The notes under the pieces are model-generated. The model did no database searches and was not told the DNA's origin. It saw only the letters and a list, made by a program, of their open reading frames with translations. Both the position numbers and the translations under genes were made by a program. A stretch of 64,000 nucleotides of DNA. Origin: Phytopseudomonas dryadis (GTDB taxonomy: Bacteria > Pseudomonadota > Gammaproteobacteria > Pseudomonadales > Pseudomonadaceae). Positions 32,581 through 40,873 of the stretch are shown here, in pieces; position 1 is the stretch's first letter; each line of letters starts with the position of its first letter. The stretch lies in contig NZ_QJUM01000009.1 in assembly GCF_004327355.1 (NCBI RefSeq), positions 1 through 64,000 on the forward strand. The letters are read 5' to 3'.

Positions 32581-34152
32581 ATGATGGCCGAATCCCGCCA
32601 GGGTGTCATCTGTACCCCTCATCCCGATGCAACGGCCGCGGGCATGCGCATGCTCGATGCCGGTGGCAGCGCCATCGACGCCATGCTGGCCGCCAGCGCC
32701 ATGCTGGCGGCGGTCTATCCGCACATGACCGGCCTGGGGGGCGATGCCCTGTGGCTGCTCCATGACCGCCAGGTGCGCACCATCGTGGGGATCGGTCAGG
32801 CCGGGCAGCGCCTTCCCCAGGGCGGGGCCATCACCTTGCGTGGGCCGGGCGCGGTGGCGACCACGGCCGGGGCGCTGGCCAGTTGGCAGACCGCCCAGGC
32901 CATCAGCCGCGAGCAGTGGGGGTCGCGCATGACCTGGGCCGATCTGCTGGGGGATGCCGCCGAGGTCGCCCAGCGGGGTGTCGAGGTATCCGCCTCGCAG
33001 CTGTTCTGGCAGCGCCAGCGGCGGGCGTTGCTAGAGACCCTGCCGGATCTGCAGGCCCTGTGCAGGATCGAGGGGCGCTGGCTGCGGGAGGGCGACAGCC
33101 TGCGCCAGCCGCGTCTGGCCGACACCCTGCGCCATCTGGCCAGGCATGGCATGGCGGATTTCTACCAGGGCGAGCTGGCCCATGCCTTTGCCGAATCGTT
33201 CGAGCGGCTGGAGTGCGGCCTGGTGCTGAGCGACCTGGCGGCCACCCGGGCGGTGGAGGTCGCGCCGTTGTCGATCCGTTATCGCCAGGGGCGCCTGTTC
33301 AACGTCGCGCCGCCATGCCAGGGCCTCTACACCCTGCAGGCCATGGCGGCGCTGGCGCACAAGCCGATTGCCGCCAGCGGCAACGGCAGCGCCGCCTACT
33401 ACCACTATCTGGTCGAGGCGATCAAACAGGGCTTGCTGCGCCGCAACGCCGAGCTGTGCGACCCGCAGGCGGTGGCCTGGGATTACGCCGCCAGCCTGTC
33501 CGCGACCCGCAGCGCCGCCCATGCCGCGGCCATCGACGCCGAGCGGGCCGCGCCCTGGGCGGAACCGGGGCGCCCGGCCGATACCGTCTGGATGGCGGCC
33601 AGCGACGCCCAGGGCCGCACGGCCTGCCTGATCCAGAGCCTGTTCCATGACTTCGGCTCCGGCTGCATCCTCGGCGATACCGGCGTGCTCTGGCAGAACC
33701 GCGCCGCCGGTTTCAGCGCCGAGGCGACGCACCCCAACGCCTGGGCGCCGGGCAAGCGCCCGGCGCACACGCTCAACCCGTCCTGCTACCTGGCCGACGA
33801 TGGCCGTCGCCTGTTCTTCGGCACCCAGGGCGGCGATGGCCAGCCGCAGACGCAGATGGTCCTGGCCACGCAACTGATCGACTTCGCCGAGCCCATCGAC
33901 CGCGCCTTGCGCATGCCGCGTTTCCTGCTCGGCCGCAGTTTTTTCGACAGCACCGACAACCTCAAGCTGGAGGCCGATATCGCTGGCGCGGTGGGCGAAC
34001 GCCTGGCCGCCATGGGCCACGACGTGGAGCTGATCCCCAGCCTGAGTCCCTTTACCGGCCAGGCCGGGGCGATCGCCATCGAAACGGATGGCCGGCGCTT
34101 CGCCATGCACGACCCCCGTGGCCAGGGCAGCAGCCTGGGCCAGAGCGATTAA
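32581..34152 (+). CDS. Gamma-glutamyltransferase-family Ntn-hydrolase (cytoplasmic form)
   Basis: 523-residue member of the GGT family. The N-terminal segment ATAAGMRMLDAGGSAIDAMLAAS and HMTGLGGDALWLL are family hallmarks, and TLNPSCYLADDGRRLFFGTQGGDGQPQ is near 400. The autocleavage nucleophile aligns with Thr335 in ADTVWMAASDAQG, where classical enzymes have TTHxSVVDADG. The second threonine and the histidine are thus replaced. No signal peptide is present with the ATG at 32581 (AAGGA 10 bases upstream), so the protein should be cytoplasmic, unlike typical periplasmic GGT. It may hydrolyse a gamma-glutamylated or other amide substrate delivered by the co-regulated ABC importer. Confidence 0.85.
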   Translation: MMAESRQGVICTPHPDATAAGMRMLDAGGSAIDAMLAASAMLAAVYPHMTGLGGDALWLLHDRQVRTIVGIGQAGQRLPQGGAITLRGPGAVATTAGALASWQTAQAISREQWGSRMTWADLLGDAAEVAQRGVEVSASQLFWQRQRRALLETLPDLQALCRIEGRWLREGDSLRQPRLADTLRHLARHGMADFYQGELAHAFAESFERLECGLVLSDLAATRAVEVAPLSIRYRQGRLFNVAPPCQGLYTLQAMAALAHKPIAASGNGSAAYYHYLVEAIKQGLLRRNAELCDPQAVAWDYAASLSATRSAAHAAAIDAERAAPWAEPGRPADTVWMAASDAQGRTACLIQSLFHDFGSGCILGDTGVLWQNRAAGFSAEATHPNAWAPGKRPAHTLNPSCYLADDGRRLFFGTQGGDGQPQTQMVLATQLIDFAEPIDRALRMPRFLLGRSFFDSTDNLKLEADIAGAVGERLAAMGHDVELIPSLSPFTGQAGAIAIETDGRRFAMHDPRGQGSSLGQSD

Positions 34153-34197
34153 GCCGTCGCGACCTGTTTACCCGGCCCGCGGGGCTGGCGGATAATG

Positions 34198-34224
34198 CCC
34201 CGCCGCCAGTGTTTTGCGGCGGGG
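34198..34224 (+). terminator. 9-bp GC stem-loop between the ggt-like gene and gntR
   Basis: CCCCGCCGC (34198-34206) pairs with GCGGCGGGG (34216-34224) around a 9-base loop, followed by TT only. It could partly terminate or attenuate transcription entering gntR. Confidence 0.5.
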
Positions 34225-34242
34225 TTGGGATCAGAGGAAAAG

Positions 34243-34938
34243 ATGGCTGCGAAGACCGTCACCAGCAAGCAAGTCGAGGTTCAGCGCATCGTCGATGTGC
34301 TGTTCAAGGCCATCGCCCAGCATCGCTTGCCGCCCGGGACGCGCCTGATCGAAGCGCAGATCGTCGAGACCCTGCAGGCCAACCGCAACCATGTGCAGGC
34401 GGCCCTGCAGCGCCTGGCCTTGCAGCGCGTGGTCAGCATCGAGCCGAACCGTGGCGCCATGGTCGCCCAGCCCAGTGCCAAGGAGGCGCGCGAGATCTTC
34501 GCTGCTCGCCGCGCCATCGAACGGGCGATCGTCGAAAGCATCACCCCGGCGATCATGCGCAAGCAGCGCCAACGGGTGGCCACGCACATGGGCAATGAGC
34601 GCAAGGCTACCAATGCCACCGACCGCCGCGCCATCGTCCGCGAACTGAGCGAGTTCCACCTGATGCTCGGCGAGATCAGCGGCAACTCGGTACTCAGCGA
34701 AATCCTCGCCAACCTGATGGTGCGCAGTTCGCTGATCGTCGCCTTGTACCAGCGCAACGACGTGCCGTCCTGTGCCTCGGACGAGCACCAGGAGATCGTC
34801 AGCGCGCTGGAAAAGGGCGACCGGGCGCGCGCCGCGGCCGTGATGATCGAGCACCTGGACGAACTGGAAGGCCAGCTCGACCTGGACGACCGGGCCGAGC
34901 CGGAGATCAACCTGCGCCAGGCCCTGGCCGACCTGTAG
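34243..34938 (+). CDS. GntR-family regulator, FadR/FCD subgroup
   Basis: 231 residues. The GntR winged helix is at ~10-75 (LPPGTRLIEAQIVETLQANRNH), followed by an all-helical FCD ligand-binding domain. The metal- or ligand-contacting residues are in segments RRAIERAIVESI (~88), LSEFHLMLGEISGN (~141) and DEHQEIVSALEKGD (~185). FCD-type GntR proteins bind TTG-N4-CAA-like palindromes. The paired TTGCTAGCAA sites upstream of the ggt-like gene and the ABC importer fit that. GAGGAAAAG precedes the ATG. Confidence 0.88.
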   Translation: MAAKTVTSKQVEVQRIVDVLFKAIAQHRLPPGTRLIEAQIVETLQANRNHVQAALQRLALQRVVSIEPNRGAMVAQPSAKEAREIFAARRAIERAIVESITPAIMRKQRQRVATHMGNERKATNATDRRAIVRELSEFHLMLGEISGNSVLSEILANLMVRSSLIVALYQRNDVPSCASDEHQEIVSALEKGDRARAAAVMIEHLDELEGQLDLDDRAEPEINLRQALADL

Positions 34939-35005
34939 CAAGCCGTTGACGGTCATGGCCGTCGGCCGCCCCGAATGATGAGCGTCGCCAAACCGCCTTG
35001 TGGCC

Positions 35006-35095
35006 GCCAATCGCCGCGGGGGCGCGGTTCCTGCAAGATTGCAGCAAACCCGCGTTCGGGTAGGAGCCCCGACCTCGGGGCGAAGCGATGGCGGC
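35006..35095. repeat. Inverted REP pair between gntR and mdaB
   Basis: GCCGCCAATCGCCGCGGGGG with a right-hand inverse unit GTAGGAGCCCCGACCTCGGG. Same family as 9267-9360. Confidence 0.6.
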
Positions 35096-35174
35096 CGTTG
35101 CGCCGAGACAGGTGTTTTCACGTTAACCGCATCGCGGGGTAAGTGCTTTCTTCTTCAACGGCCCGCTGGCGCTG

Positions 35175-35777
35175 TCAGGCGTTGACGCCAAGCACCTCGG
35201 CCAGGTGCCGCTGGTAGCGCAGGACGTCGGCCTCGATGGCCGGGCGCTTCATCACATCGACGCAGAGGAAGGTCGGCAGGCCGCGCAGGCCGAGGAATTC
35301 GTTGGCCTTGTGGAAGGGCAGGTAGACGGCGTCCACGCCCTTGCCGGCGAAGAAATCGCTGGGGTCGTCGAAGGCCTGCTGCGGGGCGTTCCAGGTCGCC
35401 GAGATCATGTAGTGCTTGCCGTGCAACAGGCCGCCGCTGCCGTACTTCTGCGAGGCGTCGGCGCGGGTGCGGCCGTCGTTGGCGTACAGGCTGCCATGCC
35501 CTTCGGTGAACACTTCGTCGATGTACTTCTTCACGGTCCAGGGCGCGCCCATCCACCAGCCGGGCATCTGGTAGATGATCACATCGGCCCAGAGGAATTT
35601 GCCGACTTCTTCGGCGAGGTCATAGCCGGCGTCGATCTGCGTGGTTTTGACCTCGAAGCCGGCGTGCTCGAGGAAGCCCTGGGCGGCATCGTGCAGGGTG
35701 GCGTTGTAGCGGCCGCCGGAATGGGCGAACTGCTTGCCGCCGTTGAGCAGGAATATCTTTTTCATTGCCTGGGTCAT
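35175..35777 (-). CDS. mdaB: NAD(P)H quinone oxidoreductase MdaB-like
   Basis: 200-residue flavodoxin-fold FAD/NAD(P)H enzyme, close to E. coli MdaB. Shared segments are FLLNGGKQFAHSGGRYN, IIYQMPGWWMGAPWTVKKYI, DEVFTEGHGSLYANDGRTR, YGSGGLLHGKHYMISATWNA and VYLPFHKANEFLG. It reduces quinones by two electrons and protects against oxidative stress. I keep ATG 35777 rather than 35765 because GGAGG lies 8 bases before it. It is divergent from a YgiN-like gene, its usual functional partner. Confidence 0.92.
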   Translation of the reverse strand: MTQAMKKIFLLNGGKQFAHSGGRYNATLHDAAQGFLEHAGFEVKTTQIDAGYDLAEEVGKFLWADVIIYQMPGWWMGAPWTVKKYIDEVFTEGHGSLYANDGRTRADASQKYGSGGLLHGKHYMISATWNAPQQAFDDPSDFFAGKGVDAVYLPFHKANEFLGLRGLPTFLCVDVMKRPAIEADVLRYQRHLAEVLGVNA

Positions 35778-35940
35778 GCTGAAGGCCTCCGAACAGGGAT
35801 CGATGAGAAGCAGCCTAACGATTTATGCCGTGCGAAAAAACCCATCTTTCAGGCAAATGATATGTGCCGAAAAGTCATGAGTTTTGCGCCGACTGCTGCG
35901 GTAGTGTGTCGAGTCTCTTGATTGCCCAGAGGCGTTTGCC

Positions 35941-36252
35941 ATGACTGTTCCCTACGGCTTCATCCTTCACGCTCACACCAGGGCGGAAAAGTCCGCGGAG
36001 TTCGCCGCGCTGTTCGAAGCCTATGTGGCGCCGAGCCGGGCCGAGGCCGGCTGTGTCGAGTACCACATGCTGCGCGACCGGGAAGACCCGACGCTGTTCA
36101 TCTTCTTCGAGGTCTGGCGCAGCAAGGCCGACTTCGACCTGCATGCCGCCTTGCCGCATATGCGCCAGTTCCATGAGCGGCGCATGGAGTACCTGGCGCG
36201 GGATTTCGAGGTGCGCATGATCGACATGCTCAGCCCCGCCGGCCAGGCCTGA
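35941..36252 (+). CDS. ABM-domain quinol monooxygenase (YgiN-like)
   Basis: 103 residues forming one antibiotic-biosynthesis-monooxygenase ferredoxin-like fold: PYGFILHAHTRAEKSAEFAA, SRAEAGCVEYHMLRD near 36 and FIFFEVWRSKADFDLH near 60. YgiN oxidises quinols, the reverse of MdaB; in E. coli mdaB and ygiN are adjacent. Here they are divergent across a 163-base promoter region. Its last 23 bases overlap the 3' end of the convergent amidohydrolase gene. Confidence 0.85.
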   Translation: MTVPYGFILHAHTRAEKSAEFAALFEAYVAPSRAEAGCVEYHMLRDREDPTLFIFFEVWRSKADFDLHAALPHMRQFHERRMEYLARDFEVRMIDMLSPAGQA

Positions 36253-37468
36253 ACAGGCGGGCCTGGGGCCGTTCGAAGGTCTTGCGCCCGGCCTTGTAGC
36301 CCATCAGCGGTGGGCTGATCTCGGCCACCACGGCGGCCGGCGAGGGCGCATCGAAGACGATGAAGTCAGCGCGGCAGCCGGGTGCCAGGCCATAGTCGGG
36401 CAGGCGCAACAGGCGTGCCGACTCACTCGACACCCAGCTCAGGCAACGCAGCAATTCGGCCTCGGTAGCCAGTTGGGCGACGTTGGCGAACAGGTTGGCC
36501 TGACGCACCAGCGACGCGTCTCCGTAGGGGGTGAAGGGGTTGCCGATGTTGTTGGTCGACAGCGAGCAGGTCACCCCGCAGGCGTGCAGGTGCTGCAAGG
36601 GCGCCAGGCCACGGGGCTTGTTGTGGAAATGCTCGCGCCCGGTCAGAAACAGGTCGGTACTCGGCAGGCAGGTGACCTGCACGCCGGCTTCGGCCAGCGA
36701 CTCGGCGACCGCCAGCAGGGTGTCCCGGGGCAGCGCCGACAGCTTGGTGACATGACCGATGGCCACCCGGCCGCCCCAGCCGTGCTGGTGGGTGCAGCGG
36801 ATCACTTCGCCGATGGTCATGCCTTCCGGGTTCAGGTCGAAATCCAGGTGGAAGTCCAGATCACGGTCGAACGCCACCGCCAGTTCGAACAGCCGGCGAA
36901 TCTGTGCACCCGGATTGGTATCGGTGTAAGGACAGCCGCCGAGCACTTCGGCGCCCAGGGCTAGTGCCTCGCACAGCAAGGCTTCGGTGCCAGGGTTGTT
37001 GAGCAGGCCTTCCTGAGGGAATACGCAGATTTCCAGGCTGATGGCCCAGGCATAGTCCGCCTGCAGGCGGCGCACCGCGTTGAAGCCGGTGAGGCCGATC
37101 TGTGGGTCGATTTCCACATGGGTGCGCATGTGCGTGGTGCCCTGGGCGATGGCTTTTTCCAGCACCTGGGCGCCGCGCTGGTAGACGTCCGCCTCGCTGA
37201 AGTCGGCCTTGGCCGCGCGGGTCTGGGCGATGGCCTCGGCCAGGGTGCCTTCTTCCAGCTGGCAGCGCTGCATGATGCAGGCCTTGTCCAGGTGGATATG
37301 GGTTTCCACCAGGCCGGGCAGTAGCAGCTTGCCGCCCAGGTCGAGCGTTTCACCGGCCGCGACAGTGGTGCTCAGGGCGCCGACGAAGCGGCCATTCTCT
37401 ACGTAGAGTGTCTGCAACGCTTGGCGGTCGTCGCCCAGGCGTGCGTTGATGATTTTCAGGGCATTCAT
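36230..37468 (-). CDS. Cytosine-deaminase-like amidohydrolase
   Basis: 412-residue TIM-barrel metal hydrolase. The first metal motif HIHLDKA (~58-64) is the CodA-type variant of HxH. It is followed by HMRTHVEIDPQIGL (~116-129), the HLDFDLNPEGMTIGE segment (~197-211), GHVTKLSALP (~228-237) and the C-terminal DFIVFDAPSP of the beta-sandwich. Relatives deaminate or open cyclic amidines and amides such as cytosine, creatinine or isoguanine. It lies upstream of the C-terminal part of the ABC operon in reverse order: its ATG overlaps the stop of the LivM-G-F fusion as ATGA, so it is the last gene of that operon. The ligand imported is probably its substrate or a precursor. Confidence 0.85.
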   Translation of the reverse strand: MNALKIINARLGDDRQALQTLYVENGRFVGALSTTVAAGETLDLGGKLLLPGLVETHIHLDKACIMQRCQLEEGTLAEAIAQTRAAKADFSEADVYQRGAQVLEKAIAQGTTHMRTHVEIDPQIGLTGFNAVRRLQADYAWAISLEICVFPQEGLLNNPGTEALLCEALALGAEVLGGCPYTDTNPGAQIRRLFELAVAFDRDLDFHLDFDLNPEGMTIGEVIRCTHQHGWGGRVAIGHVTKLSALPRDTLLAVAESLAEAGVQVTCLPSTDLFLTGREHFHNKPRGLAPLQHLHACGVTCSLSTNNIGNPFTPYGDASLVRQANLFANVAQLATEAELLRCLSWVSSESARLLRLPDYGLAPGCRADFIVFDAPSPAAVVAEISPPLMGYKAGRKTFERPQARLFRPGRRG

Positions 37469-39960
37469 GCGGCCGCTCCTTCGCCCAGGTAGGCCGCTTC
37501 CAGTTCCGGGTCGCCACGCAACGCTTCGGCACTGCCGGATTTGACGATGCGCCCGGTTTCCAGCACGTAGGCACGGTCGGCCACCTGCAGGGCGAGGTTG
37601 GCCATCTGGTCGACCAGCAGCAGGGTCACGCCTTCGTCGCGCAAGGCGGCGAGGGCGTCGTACAGCTCGCCGATCATCGCCGGCGACAGGCCCAGGGACG
37701 GCTCGTCGAGCAAGAGGATCTTCGGTTTGGCCATCAGCCCACGGCCGACCGCGACCATCTGCTGCTCGCCGCCGGAGAGCAGGCCGGCCGGGCTGTCGAT
37801 GCGCTCGCGCAGGCGCGGGAAGCGGCGCAGGATGGCTTCGATTTCCGCGTCGGCGTCGAAGGCCTCCTTGCGTGAGTAACCGCCGAGCAGCAGGTTGTCA
37901 CGCACGCTGAGCTGGCCGAACACCTGACGGCCCTCCGGCACCAGGGCCAGGCCCCGGGCGGCGATGGTGCTGGCATCGGCGTGCTCGATGCTCTCGTTGT
38001 CGAGCAGGATGCTGCCGCCACTGGCTGTGTGCAGCCCGGCCAGGCATTGCAGGATGCTCGACTTGCCGGCGCCGTTGGCGCCCAGAATGGCGACCAGCTC
38101 GCCAGGGTTGACCACGATATTGACCCTGTCGACCACCGGTGCGGCACCGTAGTCGATGACCAGATCCTTGATGTACAGACGTGCATCGCGCGAACCGTCC
38201 CAGGCTTCGGCCCGTGACGTGGCCTGGTAGCGGGTGCCGCCCAGATAGGCGGCGATGACCCGTTCGTCCTTGCGCACGTCGTCCGGTAGGCCCCAGGCGA
38301 TGGGCTTGCCGGCGTCGAGTACCAGCAGGCGCTCGGACACGGCCATCACCAGGCCCATGTCGTGCTCGACCAGGATGACCGCGATGCCGAACCCGGCGAG
38401 GGTTCTGAACAGGCTGGCCAGGCGGTCGGTGTCGCTGCGGCTGAGCCCGGCCGCCGGCTCGTCGAGCAGCAGTACGCTGGGCCGGGTGGCCAGGGCGCGG
38501 GCGATTTCCACCAGGCGCCGGTCGACGTGGGCCAGGTCATCGGCCGGGGTGTTCACCGAGCCCTGGTAGCCAACCAGGGTCAGCAACTGCAGCGCCAGCT
38601 GGCGTCGGGTATCGCTGGCACAACTGAAGGGTAGGCCGAGGCGCCCCTGTTGCATGGCCACCAGCAGGTTTTCCAGCACCGACAGCTCGCCGAACAGCTG
38701 GGTGGTCTGGTAGGTACGGGCGATGCCGGCTCGGGCGATTTTCCAGGCGGGCAGGCCCGCCAGTGGGCGACCCAGGTCGATGCTGCCGCTGTCCGGCGCA
38801 TAGAAGCCGCTGATCATGTTCAGCACCGTGGTCTTGCCCGCGCCGTTGGGGCCGATGATGCTGGTGATGCTGCCCGGTGGCGCCTGCAGGCTGACGTGCT
38901 GTGCCGCCTGGACGCCGCCGAAGCGAATGCCGATGTCCTTGACCCGCAGGCCGTCGCGGGCGGCGGCGTCCTGCTGGAAGAACGCGCTCAATTGCGCCGG
39001 GTCGTAGGCCGCCGGGGCGCCCTGGTGGGCTGGCCGCAGCCACAGGCCGGCCAGGGTGCCGAGCAGGCCCCGTGGCGCTGCCCAGAGCACGCAGAGCAGC
39101 AGCACCGAGAAGATCAGCAGGCGGTACTCGGCGAAATCCGAGAGCATTTCCGGCAGCAGCACGATCAACAGGGCGCCGAGCAGTGGGCCGAACAGGGTGC
39201 CGCTGCCGCCGACGATCACCGCCAGCACGAACAGGATCGACTGCGAGAAGGGGAAGGAGGCCGGGTTGATGAACATCATCAGTGGCGCCACCAGCGAACC
39301 GGCCAGGCCGGTGAGCAGGGCGGACAGGGCGAAGGCCAGGGTCTTGGTCTGCACCGGGTTGAAACCGAGCGAGCGGGCAGCGATCTCGGTGGATTTCACC
39401 GCGCGCATGGCCAGGCCCCAGCCGCTGTGGCGCAGACGCTGGAACAGGGCCAGGGCGGCGATCATCAGGCCGGTGGCGATCAGCGCCATGCTCACGCTCG
39501 GATCGAGGCTGCCGATTTCCGGCATGGGAATGCCCATCAGGCCGTTGGCCCCACCGGTCAGCGAGCGCCATTCGATCAGACCGTGGTGCACCACCAGGGC
39601 AAAGGCAATGGTGATCATCGCCAGGTACGGGCCGCTGACGCGCAGAGCCGGGATCGCCAGCAGCGCGCCAATGGCGCCACAGGCCAGGCCGGCGGCGATC
39701 ATCGCCAGGCCCAGGGGCAGGCCGGCCAGGGTCAGCAGCGCCGAGACATAGGCGCCGATGGCGTAGAAGGCGATATGGCCGAAGGAGATCTGCCCGCTCA
39801 GGCCGATCAGGATGTTCAGGCCCACGCCGACTACCACGGCCAACGCGCAGAAGGTGAAGACCAGCAGCGAGTAGCTGTCGAGCAGCAGCGTGGCGGCGAT
39901 GCAGGCCAGCGTCAGCAGGGCGAGGGAAACGGGGGCGAACAGCGAATGCTTCAGGGTCAT
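37465..39960 (-). CDS. LivM-LivG-LivF triple-fusion ABC transporter protein
   Basis: 831 residues combining three normally separate subunits. Residues ~1-310 are a LivM permease (GLNILIGLSGQISFGHIAFYA split near 45-65). Residues ~340-585 are a LivG ATPase with Walker A GPNGAGKTT near 367 and Walker B VLLLDEPAAGLS. Residues ~600-831 are a LivF ATPase with Walker A GANGAGKSS near 627, signature SGGEQQMVAVGRGL and Walker B ILLLDEPSLGLS. The start is the ATG at 39960, which overlaps the LivH stop as ATGA; the frame upstream belongs to the livH region and is not coding. One such chain supplies one permease half and both ATPase sites, and pairs with the separate LivH. Confidence 0.92.
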   Translation of the reverse strand: MTLKHSLFAPVSLALLTLACIAATLLLDSYSLLVFTFCALAVVVGVGLNILIGLSGQISFGHIAFYAIGAYVSALLTLAGLPLGLAMIAAGLACGAIGALLAIPALRVSGPYLAMITIAFALVVHHGLIEWRSLTGGANGLMGIPMPEIGSLDPSVSMALIATGLMIAALALFQRLRHSGWGLAMRAVKSTEIAARSLGFNPVQTKTLAFALSALLTGLAGSLVAPLMMFINPASFPFSQSILFVLAVIVGGSGTLFGPLLGALLIVLLPEMLSDFAEYRLLIFSVLLLCVLWAAPRGLLGTLAGLWLRPAHQGAPAAYDPAQLSAFFQQDAAARDGLRVKDIGIRFGGVQAAQHVSLQAPPGSITSIIGPNGAGKTTVLNMISGFYAPDSGSIDLGRPLAGLPAWKIARAGIARTYQTTQLFGELSVLENLLVAMQQGRLGLPFSCASDTRRQLALQLLTLVGYQGSVNTPADDLAHVDRRLVEIARALATRPSVLLLDEPAAGLSRSDTDRLASLFRTLAGFGIAVILVEHDMGLVMAVSERLLVLDAGKPIAWGLPDDVRKDERVIAAYLGGTRYQATSRAEAWDGSRDARLYIKDLVIDYGAAPVVDRVNIVVNPGELVAILGANGAGKSSILQCLAGLHTASGGSILLDNESIEHADASTIAARGLALVPEGRQVFGQLSVRDNLLLGGYSRKEAFDADAEIEAILRRFPRLRERIDSPAGLLSGGEQQMVAVGRGLMAKPKILLLDEPSLGLSPAMIGELYDALAALRDEGVTLLLVDQMANLALQVADRAYVLETGRIVKSGSAEALRGDPELEAAYLGEGAAA

Positions 39961-40826
39961 ACTTTCACCAGGGTCTTGCTGCCGAACAGGCCATTGGGGC
40001 GCAGCGCCAGGGCCAGAATGACCAGGGCGAAGGTGAACAACTGGGTGAAGGCCGAACCGAAATAGAGGGTCACCAGCGCCTCGACCAGACCGAACAGCAG
40101 GCCGGCGGCGAATACCCCGCCCGCGCTGGCGATACCGCCAAGAATCGCCACGGCGAAGGCCTTGAGGCCGAACAGCATGCCCATCTCGGCATTCACGCTG
40201 AACAGCGGCGCGATCAACAGACCGGCTATGGCGGCGAACACGGTCGACACGGCAAAGGCCACCGCCACCACACGGTTGACCCGGATACCCATCAGCATCG
40301 CCGCCTTGGGATTCTGCACGCAGGCCTCCAGCACCTTGCCCAGACGCGTGTAGCGGCGCACCAGAAACAGCGCCAGGGCGATGCCGCCACCCACCAACGG
40401 AATCAGCAGTTGCAGCACGCCGACGTTGTTGCCGAACAGTTCCAGGTGCTGGTTGGCCAGTGCCGAAGTGAACTGCCGTGGCTCCTTGCCGAAGGTGAAC
40501 AGCGCCAGGTTGTCGACCAGGATGCCCGCTGCCACCGTCGCCATCAGCCAGGCTTCGGAGCCGCGCGAATGGAAGGGGCGCACCAGAAAGCGCTCGATGA
40601 TCAGCCCATAGACGGCGCACAGCGTCAGGGTCGCCGGAAGCGCCAGCCACAATGGCCAGCCCCAGGTGATGTAGAAGCTGTAGCCAAGTACGGCGCCAAC
40701 CATCATGGCGCTGCCCTGGGCGAAATTGACCGTACGCGAAACCACGTAGGTGATATGGAAACCCAAGGCCAGCAGTGCATACATGCTGCCCAGTCCGAGC
40801 CCGGTGATGATGGCGGCGGTGATCAT
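39957..40826 (-). CDS. LivH-type ABC transporter permease
   Basis: 289-residue permease with about eight membrane segments. It starts GLGLGSMYALLALGFHITY and has the LivH motif VNFAQGSAMMVGA near 33-45. Unlike the other components, this permease has not been fused. It is preceded by the binding-protein gene (47-base gap) and translationally coupled to the fusion protein. Confidence 0.92.
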   Translation of the reverse strand: MITAAIITGLGLGSMYALLALGFHITYVVSRTVNFAQGSAMMVGAVLGYSFYITWGWPLWLALPATLTLCAVYGLIIERFLVRPFHSRGSEAWLMATVAAGILVDNLALFTFGKEPRQFTSALANQHLELFGNNVGVLQLLIPLVGGGIALALFLVRRYTRLGKVLEACVQNPKAAMLMGIRVNRVVAVAFAVSTVFAAIAGLLIAPLFSVNAEMGMLFGLKAFAVAILGGIASAGGVFAAGLLFGLVEALVTLYFGSAFTQLFTFALVILALALRPNGLFGSKTLVKV

Positions 40827-40873
40827 GACGATAATCCTCCGGGCGGGCCGCCAGGGCCCGTCCGTTCACGGCT

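Noticed and set aside
37465..40869. 1134-residue single open frame as one gene
   Set aside because: The first ~300 residues are antisense-like and overlap livH in another frame; the ATG at 39960 overlapping the livH stop is the real start.
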